Positions 1 to 6,398 of a stretch of 9,076 nt of DNA are shown here, piece after piece. The notes beneath the pieces were generated by a model. The model made no database searches. It was not told the origin of the DNA and saw only the letters and a list, made by a program, of their open reading frames with translations. The position numbers and the translations under genes are program-made. Origin of the DNA: Thermoplasmata archaeon (GTDB taxonomy: Archaea; Thermoplasmatota; Thermoplasmata; Thermoplasmatales; Thermoplasmataceae); NCBI GenBank assembly GCA_021835185.1, contig JAKBQO010000044.1:1466-10541 (forward strand). The letters run 5' to 3'. Positions within the stretch are counted from its first letter, which is position 1, and each line of letters opens with the position of its first letter.

Positions 1-368
1 CCTATTCTTCAATGAATGCAGTTAATTTTAGCATAGTTTATTATTACGCCAGGAAGTTTTCTGTAAATAATTATGATATTTCCAGAGTAATAAAAATATG
101 GATTTCAGCTATAATTATGTTCGGCATAATATTTACGATACAGGGCTTATTCCCATATACAATGATAAATATTTTCATATACATACTGGCCGGACTTTTG
201 ATCTATCTTGTGGAAATCAAAGTGTTCCACCTGATAAGCCAGGAGGAAATGGGGTATATAATATCTGTAATACCGGAGCGCTTTAGCACATTAAGATATA
301 TGGCAAAGCGTATGGCTTACAATGAACAGAAAGGAAATTATGACAGGCTTTTCAGATTTATAAAATAA
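1..368 (+). CDS. C-terminal part of a multi-pass membrane protein, probably a polysaccharide flippase (5' end outside window)
   Basis: The reading frame is open to the left edge: codons before the ATG at 12 are sense codons, so this is very probably the tail of a longer protein rather than a 118-residue gene. Counting from that Met, two hydrophobic helices are visible at about residues 27-47 and 50-67, followed by a charged cytosolic tail ending in LFRFIK. The tail contains the string LISQEEMGYIISVIPERF, which resembles the 'eD...i...P' segment after the last membrane helix of Wzx-type polysaccharide/lipid-linked oligosaccharide flippases. That resemblance and the glycosyltransferase next door suggest export of a lipid-linked glycan across the cytoplasmic membrane. 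The family call is inference, because most of the protein is missing. Another multi-pass transporter or membrane glycosyltransferase is possible. That it is a membrane protein tail is much safer. Confidence 0.55.
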   Translation, partial: YSSMNAVNFSIVYYYARKFSVNNYDISRVIKIWISAIIMFGIIFTIQGLFPYTMINIFIYILAGLLIYLVEIKVFHLISQEEMGYIISVIPERFSTLRYMAKRMAYNEQKGNYDRLFRFIK

Positions 369-403
369 TTGCATGGTAAGATTTAAAAATAATACTGTAA
401 TGG

Positions 404-413
404 AAATATATAA
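404..413 (+). promoter_or_regulatory. Putative TATA box of the glycosyltransferase gene
   Basis: The string AAATATATAA lies in the 116-base gap between the membrane protein and the glycosyltransferase. Transcription would start roughly 25-28 bases downstream, near 435-440, giving a leader of about 45-50 bases. That fits the presence of a Shine-Dalgarno site before this gene, unlike the leaderless genes elsewhere in the window. An alternative TATA-like string, TTTAAAAATA, begins at about 382. The gene might also be read from the upstream operon. Confidence 0.35.
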
Positions 414-420
414 GAAACAA

Positions 421-459
421 TGCACATAATAACCGTATAAATGTTAACAAATATGTGCA
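421..459. repeat. Nested inverted repeat upstream of the glycosyltransferase
   Basis: TGCACATA (421-428) and TATGTGCA (452-459) are perfect inverted copies separated by 23 bases. Inside that interval lies a perfect 8-bp palindrome, TGTTAACA (442-449). The structure covers the predicted transcription start and leader, so it could be a repressor site or a hairpin in the leader RNA. It could also help end transcription of the upstream gene. Function is inference. Confidence 0.4.
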
Positions 460-475
460 GTAAAATAGTTAGTCC

Positions 476-480
476 GGTGA
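476..480 (+). promoter_or_regulatory. Shine-Dalgarno site of the glycosyltransferase gene
   Basis: GGTGA sits four bases before the ATG at 485 and is complementary to the usual archaeal 16S rRNA 3' end. It supports this start and implies a transcript with a leader. Confidence 0.6.
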
Positions 481-484
481 CCTT

Positions 485-1399
485 ATGGAGAAATCAAATA
501 ATTATATATCTGTCATAATTACTGCATATAATAGAAGGCAATACGTTCTGGACGCTTTAAAGTCATCTACAGAGCAATCACTATCCCGGCAATTGTACGA
601 AATAATTATTGTTAAAAACTTCAAGGATACAAATATTGATGCTTTCGCGGAAGAGCACAATGTTATTAATGTTTATAGCGAAAATAAAACACTCTCCGGA
701 AAAATAATAGAGGCTATGGGTATTGCCAGGGGAAATATTCTGTGCTTTCTGGATGATGATGATATGTTTTACCGGGAAAAACTTGAATATGTATTTAAAA
801 AGTTTAATGAGAACAAAAATCTATGCTATTTGCACAATAATTTTACAGCGATAGACAGAGATGGGAAACCACTGGCTTATTATAACAGAAATCCCGATTT
901 TAATATGTCTTCAATATCTATCCGGAGGGAAACCATTAACGGTGATGCATTTGGGAAGGTATCAAAAAGCATTGACACATTGATTTATTTATATGCGAAG
1001 GAATCCGGGATGGAACTGGAACTTGACAGCAGGGAACTTACGTATTACCGGGTTACAGATCAAAGTGTAACACATTCTTTCACAGATTTCAATTCTTTCA
1101 TGGAATTTTCCTACAATTCCCTGAATATTATACTCAATTCATATATTCAGATGCTTCCACTTTTTCACTCCAGAGAAACCCGTGGAATTATTAAGCATAA
1201 AATCAGCTTTACAAGGATTAGGCTGAATATTTTTGGTGGCAATGTAGCCAGATTAAAAGATTACCTGGTTTTGTTATATACACCAGCACTGGAATCCCGG
1301 TCATATGAAATTAAGGTTGCCATTGCATCGCTCTTTATGAGAAAATATAGTGCGGGCAAATTATACAAAAATGAAAAAATGAAACAGGAAGTAAAATAA
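485..1399 (+). CDS. Family 2 glycosyltransferase (GT-A fold)
   Basis: This 304-residue protein has the N-terminal signature of inverting GT2 enzymes. ISVIITAYNRRQYV at residues 8-21 forms the first nucleotide-binding strand and loop, and FLDDDDMF at 88-95 supplies the DXD-type aspartates (90-93) that hold the metal and nucleotide sugar. The position where many GT2 enzymes have VDDGS is instead IIIVKNFKD (40-48), so that common aspartate is replaced; the rest of the fold signature looks intact. The C-terminal half, after about residue 190, has no clear membrane helix, so the enzyme is probably cytosolic or peripheral to the membrane. It would add a sugar from a nucleotide-sugar donor to a lipid-linked or surface glycan, or to a glycoprotein precursor. 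Sugar and acceptor cannot be read from the sequence. The putative flippase just upstream on the same strand supports a surface-glycan role. Confidence 0.85.
   Translation: MEKSNNYISVIITAYNRRQYVLDALKSSTEQSLSRQLYEIIIVKNFKDTNIDAFAEEHNVINVYSENKTLSGKIIEAMGIARGNILCFLDDDDMFYREKLEYVFKKFNENKNLCYLHNNFTAIDRDGKPLAYYNRNPDFNMSSISIRRETINGDAFGKVSKSIDTLIYLYAKESGMELELDSRELTYYRVTDQSVTHSFTDFNSFMEFSYNSLNIILNSYIQMLPLFHSRETRGIIKHKISFTRIRLNIFGGNVARLKDYLVLLYTPALESRSYEIKVAIASLFMRKYSAGKLYKNEKMKQEVK
1367..1379 (-). terminator. Possible U-tract terminator for the cyclase transcript, inside the glycosyltransferase 3' end
   Basis: Read on the - strand, the lysine-rich 3' codons of the glycosyltransferase give T6 (1374-1379) and then T5 (1367-1371), beginning 23 bases past the cyclase stop codon. 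Archaeal terminators are often simple U-tracts. With only two bases between the convergent stop codons, the cyclase terminator must lie in this coding sequence or beyond. Inference only. Confidence 0.4.
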
Positions 1400-1401
1400 A
1401 A

Positions 1402-2331
1402 TTATACTATTGCAACAGGGGAAACAGGTGATGCAGTGGCTCCCATGAAAGGTATGGGCGAGCATACAAATAGGAAGCGGTAAGCCCCGTCCTTTGCCAT
1501 TCTGTGGAGGCTAAGGTTGTCTATTATATGTATTCCAGCTTTGGCAATTAAATACTGGTGTACCGGCAATCTTGTATTCCTATCCTCGGGTGGAACAACT
1601 TCCGATGAAGGAGTATCACTCCCTGTTACTGAAATTTTTAGTTCGTTTAAATACCTGGCAAGTTCGTACCCTATTCCAGCAGAAGAATCATAAAATTTGT
1701 CGTATTTGCCTGGATTTGAAAACTTTGAAGAAGCCCCGGTATGGAAAAACATTGCATCCCCTGGTTCCGGGGTTATGCTGTTATCTTTCAGGAATTTTTT
1801 AACTTCCTGCACAGTAATCGGGTAACCCCCCTCCAGAATATCAGTACCACTGGCTGCGGCTGCATCAACCATTATTCCACCAGTTATAATTGGCCCTGCA
1901 TTTTCTACTCCAAGCTTTTTATAGCCTGTATTTGTAATTACATCATTTACCGGGATGTTGTTGAAAAACTTCCCATCATAAGCCATATGGGACAGTGCAT
2001 CAAAATGTGTTCCGGTATGGTCACACATTTCAAGCCTGCCAAGTGAAGGGCCATATTTATTGGCATATTTTTCCGTAAAGCCATTATCATAGGGCCTCAA
2101 CATAATATCAAAGAAATATGGGCCATGTGTAGGCCTGTCTGCCATTCCGTTGTAAATAGTATGTGACATGCGATATACTTTTCCAGTCTCAGGTATTTTA
2201 AGTGATTTCATTACCTTTATATTATCAATCAGGTTCAGGTTTCCCCGCTGGTCATCCTGGCCAAAAACAGAAGATAGGTCGCTCTCAGTGTTATATGGTT
2301 TATTTCCATTTTCAATATTGATTTTTGCCAT
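1402..2331 (-). CDS. Cyclase-family metal-dependent hydrolase (kynurenine formamidase-like superfamily), substrate unknown
   Basis: This 309-residue protein belongs to the long form of the 'cyclase' family (Pfam Cyclase, PF04199 type). Visible marks are FGQDDQRGNLNLI at residues 23-35 (compare WGxDDxxGxLNLL), the metal motif HTGTHFDALSH at 105-115 (H105, H109, D111, H115), GDAMFFHTG at 191-199, H258 in LPVHQYL, and a C-terminal PIPFMGATASPVSPVAIV. In KynB, metal ligands are three His, an Asp and a Glu; the position that seems to match the Glu is D271 here (IIDNL). Relatives hydrolyse amide, lactam or ester bonds, for example N-formylkynurenine or isatin. At about 300 residues it is longer than KynB (about 210), so a true kynurenine formamidase is unlikely. 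It lies 44 bases downstream of acetoacetyl-CoA synthetase on the same strand, with its own TATA-like element and an ATG with no proper Shine-Dalgarno. Its place beside tyrosine catabolism genes hints at an aromatic or ring-cleavage substrate, but this is not shown. Confidence 0.85.
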   Translation of the reverse strand: MAKINIENGNKPYNTESDLSSVFGQDDQRGNLNLIDNIKVMKSLKIPETGKVYRMSHTIYNGMADRPTHGPYFFDIMLRPYDNGFTEKYANKYGPSLGRLEMCDHTGTHFDALSHMAYDGKFFNNIPVNDVITNTGYKKLGVENAGPIITGGIMVDAAAASGTDILEGGYPITVQEVKKFLKDNSITPEPGDAMFFHTGASSKFSNPGKYDKFYDSSAGIGYELARYLNELKISVTGSDTPSSEVVPPEDRNTRLPVHQYLIAKAGIHIIDNLSLHRMAKDGAYRFLFVCSPIPFMGATASPVSPVAIV

Positions 2332-2336
2332 ACCTG

Positions 2337-2346
2337 TGCATATGCA
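2337..2346. promoter_or_regulatory. Perfect 10-bp palindrome in the cyclase promoter (candidate operator)
   Basis: TGCATATGCA lies between the TATA-like element and the ATG of the cyclase gene, where a bound protein would block transcription initiation. It carries the same TGCAT half-site as the inverted repeat in the hppD/acetoacetyl-CoA synthetase divergent region. An operator role is inference. Confidence 0.4.
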
Positions 2347-2351
2347 ATATC

Positions 2352-2361
2352 TATAAAATTA
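2352..2361 (-). promoter_or_regulatory. Putative TATA box of the cyclase gene (leaderless)
   Basis: The - strand reads TAATTTTATA here, centred about 25 bases before the ATG. No Shine-Dalgarno at usable spacing precedes the start, which fits a leaderless transcript beginning at or next to the ATG. Readthrough from the upstream gene is also possible, since no strong terminator lies in the 44-base gap. Confidence 0.5.
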
Positions 2362-2375
2362 TAACGCCATGGAAA

Positions 2376-4316
2376 TCAGAAAATAGTTTTCCCTATTGCA
2401 ACATAATAATCCAGGGAATCTGGATTTTTAACGGAATCCCTGTTCAAGATATGTTCTGGCAATTCGCCTTCAAGAATTCTTCTTACCGGAACCTCCATTT
2501 TCTTCCCATTTAAAGTATAAGGCACAGACGGGGCTTGGAAAATATAATCAGGAACATGCCTGGGTGAAAGGTCATCCCTGATTTTGCTTTTAATGGTCTT
2601 AACCAGATTATCATCAAGTTCTGTATTTCCTTTCAGAACAACAAAAAGTGCTATTCTGTATATTTTCCTGGAATCCGTATAACCTATAACAATGGAATCG
2701 TCCACCATTTCGATCCCATTGAGGGATGAATATATCTCGCCTGTTCCGATCCTTATACCGTTGCGGTTCAATATTGCATCGGATCTGCCATAAATTATTA
2801 CCCTGCCCTCATCATCTATGGAAATATAATCGCCGTGCCTCCATATGCCGGGATAATAGTCATAATAACTCTCATAGTAACGTGTTTTATCCGGGTCGTT
2901 CCAGAAAAATACCGGCATGTCTGGCATCGGATCCATTATTGCAAGCTCGCCCTTTTCATTGACTACTGGCTTCCCATCCGGATCAAGTGCCTCTACATGT
3001 GCTCCGAGCCCTCTGCACTGGAGCATGCCACTATACACAGGCAGTGTAGGCGAACCAAGGCAGATAGCAGAACAGAGGTCTGTTCCACCGCTTAAAGAGG
3101 AAAGCCATACATTGCCTTTAATGTGTTTATATACGAATTCAAAAGCAGCAGGGGATAATGGGCTGCCTGTTGACCCTATAAACTCGAGTTTATCCAGCTG
3201 ATACTGATCCTTAATTTTTATCCCGGAATCCATCAATGCTCCAATATAAGCAGCACTGACACCTAAATGTGTGATACCGTATTTTTCGGATAGTTTCCAT
3301 AGTATGCCTGTATCAGGATATGACAGGCTCCCATCGTAGAGAAATATAGTTGAACCGGCCAGCAGTCCGCTAACAAGGACATTCCACATCATCCACCCTG
3401 TTGTGGTAGCCCATGTGAATACACTATTTTCCCTAATATTCATATGCAGCATTATTACCTTCAAATGTTCCAGGAGTATTCCACCATGTCCGTGCACAAT
3501 TGCTTTTGGTTTTCCTGTAGTACCAGAGGAATAAAGTATCCATAGTGGATGTGAAAATTCAACCTTTACCGGCATAAAATCACCATTGCTGTCTGGAATT
3601 GAAATCATCTTTGTGAAATTATGTATTTCTTTATTTCCGGTAGTTATTGCAATCCGTACTTCAGGAAGTGATTTCAAAATTTTAATTGCATTTTCAGTTC
3701 TGTCATATAATTTGCCGTTGTATGAGTATTCCGGGGAAACTACCAGCACCTTAGGGGAAATCTGCGAGAATCGCTCTATAACGCCTTTAATGCCGAAATC
3801 GGGAGAGCATGACGACCATATTGCCCCTATGGACGCTGTTGCAAGGAAAGCTATCACAGCCTCAGGTATATTCCCGATATATGCGCAGACAGTGTCACCA
3901 GCAGCTATCCCGTTGTTTTGAAAATATGCAGCGAGAGAAGAAACTTTTTGCCACAGGCCATGGTAAGTTATAACCTGCTCTTTTCCTTCTTCATTATATG
4001 AAATAATCGCAGCTTTTTCCATATCACGCATTCTGTACACACGATCGGCGTAATTAACCATTGCACCTTCAAACCATCTGGCATTTACATTGTTTCCAGA
4101 TAATATAGAACTGTATTCCCCCAAATTCAGTCCGGAGAAATCTGCAAGTGCTCCCCAGAAGATTTCAGGATTTTTTACAGACCATTCCCACAGCTCCTTA
4201 TAACTATTGATATTAGTATGATTATTTGTATTCACATAATTTAAAAATTGATTCATTGTTGATTTTTCTTTATATTCATTCACTGGTTCCCAGAGTTTTT
4301 TTGCCCCTGTATCCAT
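2376..4316 (-). CDS. Acetoacetyl-CoA synthetase (acetoacetate--CoA ligase)
   Basis: This ATP-dependent ligase activates acetoacetate to acetoacetyl-CoA through an acyl-adenylate. At 646 residues it has the family's usual length. Visible in order: an acetyl-CoA-synthetase-type N-terminal segment (LWEWSVKNPEIFW, 42-54), the P-loop-like YSSGTTGKPKA at 262-272, WLSSLSGGTDLCSA with SGGTD at 409-413 (typical of acetoacetyl-CoA rather than acetyl-CoA synthetases), GRSDAILNRNGIRIGTGEIY from 510, and the C-terminal LNGKKMEVPVRR with the likely catalytic and regulatory Lys605. The start at 4316 gives full length and has a TATA-like element about 22 bases upstream with no Shine-Dalgarno, so the mRNA is probably leaderless. 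It is divergent from the hppD operon; fumarylacetoacetase there releases acetoacetate, which this enzyme would feed to thiolase and acetyl-CoA. A related short-chain 3-oxoacyl-CoA ligase specificity cannot be excluded, but context strongly favours acetoacetate. Confidence 0.92.
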   Translation of the reverse strand: MDTGAKKLWEPVNEYKEKSTMNQFLNYVNTNNHTNINSYKELWEWSVKNPEIFWGALADFSGLNLGEYSSILSGNNVNARWFEGAMVNYADRVYRMRDMEKAAIISYNEEGKEQVITYHGLWQKVSSLAAYFQNNGIAAGDTVCAYIGNIPEAVIAFLATASIGAIWSSCSPDFGIKGVIERFSQISPKVLVVSPEYSYNGKLYDRTENAIKILKSLPEVRIAITTGNKEIHNFTKMISIPDSNGDFMPVKVEFSHPLWILYSSGTTGKPKAIVHGHGGILLEHLKVIMLHMNIRENSVFTWATTTGWMMWNVLVSGLLAGSTIFLYDGSLSYPDTGILWKLSEKYGITHLGVSAAYIGALMDSGIKIKDQYQLDKLEFIGSTGSPLSPAAFEFVYKHIKGNVWLSSLSGGTDLCSAICLGSPTLPVYSGMLQCRGLGAHVEALDPDGKPVVNEKGELAIMDPMPDMPVFFWNDPDKTRYYESYYDYYPGIWRHGDYISIDDEGRVIIYGRSDAILNRNGIRIGTGEIYSSLNGIEMVDDSIVIGYTDSRKIYRIALFVVLKGNTELDDNLVKTIKSKIRDDLSPRHVPDYIFQAPSVPYTLNGKKMEVPVRRILEGELPEHILNRDSVKNPDSLDYYVAIGKTIF

Positions 4317-4332
4317 AATGCTTCAACATATC

Positions 4333-4344
4333 TTTATATAAATA
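4333..4344 (-). promoter_or_regulatory. Putative TATA box of the acetoacetyl-CoA synthetase gene
   Basis: On the - strand this reads TATTTATATAAA, including the self-complementary TTTATATAAA (4333-4342). It is centred about 22 bases before the ATG at 4316 and preceded by a purine-rich AAAGCAA that could serve as a BRE. The spacing implies a leaderless or nearly leaderless mRNA. Confidence 0.5.
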
Positions 4345-4368
4345 AATTGCTTTAAGCATATATGTTCG

Positions 4369-4387
4369 TGCATGATACTCTCATGCA
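4369..4387. promoter_or_regulatory. Inverted repeat midway between divergent promoters (candidate operator)
   Basis: TGCATGA (4369-4375) and TCATGCA (4381-4387) form a perfect 7-bp inverted repeat with a 5-bp spacer. Its centre, 4378, is 62 bases from the acetoacetyl-CoA synthetase ATG and 57 from the hppD ATG, between the two TATA-like elements. That is where a dimeric activator or repressor could control both transcripts. A second short palindrome, CATATATG, lies at 4357-4364. The bound protein is unknown and no regulator gene is in the window. Confidence 0.5.
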
Positions 4388-4401
4388 TATATAATTACCG
4401 T

Positions 4402-4411
4402 AAAATATATA
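4402..4411 (+). promoter_or_regulatory. Putative TATA box of the hppD operon
   Basis: AAAATATATA is centred about 28 bases before the ATG at 4435. No Shine-Dalgarno precedes that ATG (the bases are TAAGCTTCT), so the first gene of the operon appears leaderless, while the two downstream genes have ribosome sites. Confidence 0.5.
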
Positions 4412-4434
4412 TTGTATAATGTAAATAAGCTTCT

Positions 4435-5514
4435 ATGTATAGTAACGACGAACTTTTTAAAAAAATAAATCATATAGAGTTCTATGTTTCCAGTGCCAAG
4501 ACCTGGTCATATTTTATGGAAAGGGGTCTGGGGCTTGACCTTAAGGCTTACTCAGGCCTTGAAACAGGCAACCGTGCCAAATCCTCCTATGTATTGAGCA
4601 AAGGCGACATAAATCTTGTGTTCTCCAGTTCAATGGAAAAGCATTCTGAAATAAACGACTCAATAAGCCTTCACGGCGATGGAGTCAGGGATATATCACT
4701 GGAAGTTGATGATATAGAATTTACAAAAAAACACCTGGAATCTAGAAACATTAAAGTTTCATCAATTAAAGAGGAGAAAGACGATAATGGAAAAATCAGA
4801 AAGGCTGTAATGCAAACATATGGCGATACAATACATACTATGATAGAAAAGGGGGATTATAAGGGCTTTCTCCCCGGGTATAGGGAAGAAGATACACATG
4901 CTGCTGACACCGGAATATACAAAGTTGACCATGTTGTTGGGAACGTCTACGAAGGTGAAATGGACCAGTGGGTTAATTATTATATCAAAAATATGAACTT
5001 TAGCCAGCTTGTAACATTTGATGACAAAATGATAAGGACTGACTATTCTGCCCTCAGGTCAAAGGTTGTTAAATATAACGATAATATAGTATTTCCAATA
5101 AATGAACCCGCACAGGGATTAAAAAAATCACAGATACAGGAATATTTAGATTATTACAATTCACAGGGAGTGCAGCATATAGCACTAAAAACGGATAATA
5201 TAATAGAAACTGTATCAAAGATGAAAGAAAATGGAATACAATTTCTTCCGACACCTGAGTCCTACTATGATACGTTAACCGAAAGGGTAGGCAATGTGGA
5301 TGAGGATATTGAAGAACTTAAAAAACTGAATATACTTGTAGACCGTGATGATGATGGATACCTGCTACAGATATTTACAAAACCATTGACAGACAGGCCC
5401 ACAGTATTCTTCGAAGTCATAGAAAGGAAAGGGGCAAAATCATTCGGTGCAGGGAACTTTAAGGCTCTCTTCGAATCTATTGAAAGAGACCAGGCTATGA
5501 GAGGCAATCTATGA
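4435..5514 (+). CDS. hppD: 4-hydroxyphenylpyruvate dioxygenase
   Basis: This Fe(II) enzyme converts 4-hydroxyphenylpyruvate, the transamination product of tyrosine, plus O2 to homogentisate and CO2. The 359 residues form the usual two vicinal-oxygen-chelate halves, about 11-150 and 160-345. The 2-His-1-Glu iron site is complete: H166 in KVDHVVGNV, H248 in GVQHIAL and E327 in FFEVIERKG, with spacing like bacterial HPPDs. The C-terminal block around GYLLQIFTKPLTDRPT and FGAGNFKALFESIERDQ is nearly diagnostic, including the helix that closes the active site. Hydroxymandelate synthase is the close alternative, but a following homogentisate dioxygenase and fumarylacetoacetase argue for HPPD. The ATG at 4435 has a TATA-like element and no Shine-Dalgarno. 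It is the first gene of a three-gene operon, and its stop codon overlaps the next start by four bases (ATGA), suggesting coupled translation. Confidence 0.96.
   Translation: MYSNDELFKKINHIEFYVSSAKTWSYFMERGLGLDLKAYSGLETGNRAKSSYVLSKGDINLVFSSSMEKHSEINDSISLHGDGVRDISLEVDDIEFTKKHLESRNIKVSSIKEEKDDNGKIRKAVMQTYGDTIHTMIEKGDYKGFLPGYREEDTHAADTGIYKVDHVVGNVYEGEMDQWVNYYIKNMNFSQLVTFDDKMIRTDYSALRSKVVKYNDNIVFPINEPAQGLKKSQIQEYLDYYNSQGVQHIALKTDNIIETVSKMKENGIQFLPTPESYYDTLTERVGNVDEDIEELKKLNILVDRDDDGYLLQIFTKPLTDRPTVFFEVIERKGAKSFGAGNFKALFESIERDQAMRGNL
5500..5504 (+). promoter_or_regulatory. Shine-Dalgarno site of the fumarylacetoacetase gene
   Basis: AGAGG ends six bases before the ATG at 5511. It lies inside the last codons of hppD and supports the overlapping start. 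Confidence 0.5.
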
Positions 5515-6398
5515 AGATCTGCCTTATTGAATATTCCGGGTCTTACCGGTACTGCATATACTATGAAGGAAAATATTATGAAATGGCTCCAATGCTGAAT
5601 ATGCAGGAAGATGAACTGGTGATGGAATTCTATAATCTCTACAGTAAAATTATAAATTTAAAGCTGGATGATAAGTATGCCATAAAACCGGAAGCGGTAA
5701 AATATGGTGTACCCATCCCGGGAATGAGGTCGGTGCGAGATTTCTACGCCTTTGAAGACCATGTAAAAAATGCAAGAAAGAACAAGGGCCTGGATATGAT
5801 TAAAGAATGGTACGATTTTCCAGTTTTCTACTTTTCATGTACACCCAATGTTTACCCATCGGGATATAAAATTAAATATCCTGAAAAAAGCAAGGCCTTT
5901 GACTATGAAATGGAAGTTGCTGCTGTCATAGGAAACAGGACGATTGACTGCCATGAAAACTGCATGGATGCCATATTCGGATTCATAACAATGAATGACT
6001 GGAGCCTCAGGGATATCCAGAAGGAAGAGATGAAAGTAATGCTCGGACCTGCCAAGGGAAAGGATTATGCTACGTCATTCGGGCCATTCCTTGTGACAAA
6101 GGATGAAATACTCAGTGAATCAGAAGGCGGAAAAATCAATATAGATCTTAAGGGCTATGTTAATGGAAAATTATACTCGCAAAATAATTTAAAGAATATT
6201 TATTTTAGCTTTTCAGAACTGCTGGAACGGGCATCTGAATCAGTGCCTCTGTTGCCCGGCGATGTAATAGGTAGCGGGACATTTGGCACAGGCTGCATTC
6301 TTGAACTTGGCCCGGAGAAATATGGCTGGCTTAAGGCCGGGGATGAGGTGAGGCTTGAATCTCCGCAATTAGGCAATTTAGTTAACAGGGTGGTGTAA
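5511..6398 (+). CDS. Fumarylacetoacetase (FAH-family hydrolase), short form
   Basis: The 295-residue product is a fumarylacetoacetate hydrolase family member predicted to split fumarylacetoacetate into fumarate and acetoacetate. Residues match the mouse enzyme closely: metal ligands D77, E133, E135 and D163 (mouse D126, E199, E201, D233), Y79 (Y128), the catalytic H84 seven residues after D77 (H133), Q170 (Q240), K184 (K253) and E265 in LEL (E364). This His/Glu pair separates true C-C hydrolases from many FAH-fold isomerases and decarboxylases. The protein is much shorter than animal FAH (about 420), mostly in the N-terminal domain, as in many prokaryotic forms. It overlaps hppD by four bases and abuts homogentisate dioxygenase with none between. 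No maleylacetoacetate isomerase is present, so it might also accept the cis substrate maleylacetoacetate; that is inference. Confidence 0.9.
   Translation: MKICLIEYSGSYRYCIYYEGKYYEMAPMLNMQEDELVMEFYNLYSKIINLKLDDKYAIKPEAVKYGVPIPGMRSVRDFYAFEDHVKNARKNKGLDMIKEWYDFPVFYFSCTPNVYPSGYKIKYPEKSKAFDYEMEVAAVIGNRTIDCHENCMDAIFGFITMNDWSLRDIQKEEMKVMLGPAKGKDYATSFGPFLVTKDEILSESEGGKINIDLKGYVNGKLYSQNNLKNIYFSFSELLERASESVPLLPGDVIGSGTFGTGCILELGPEKYGWLKAGDEVRLESPQLGNLVNRVV
6389..6395 (+). promoter_or_regulatory. Shine-Dalgarno site of homogentisate dioxygenase
   Basis: GGTGGTG lies three bases before the ATG at 6399, or six if only its first GGTG pairs. It overlaps the last codons of the upstream gene and supports an ATG placed directly after the TAA. 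Confidence 0.6.

Noticed and set aside
98..286. 62-codon open frame overlapping the flippase-like gene
   Set aside because: It lies in another frame of the membrane protein, has no ribosome site and gives a low-complexity product; a shadow frame.
12..368. Complete 118-residue gene starting at the ATG at 12
   Set aside because: The frame stays open to the window edge and no promoter or ribosome site can be seen, so a truncated longer gene is more likely.
1572..2046. Two + strand open frames opposite the cyclase gene
   Set aside because: Both are antisense to a gene with clear family motifs and show no recognisable protein features.
1402..2331. Calling this gene kynB (kynurenine formamidase)
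   Set aside because: It is about 100 residues longer than KynB, belongs to the long cyclase type, differs at the Glu ligand, and has no tryptophan-degradation neighbours.
2726..3921. Several + strand open frames (61-111 codons) opposite acetoacetyl-CoA synthetase
   Set aside because: They are antisense shadows of a well-defined gene, rich in Cys, His and Ser, as expected from out-of-frame reading.
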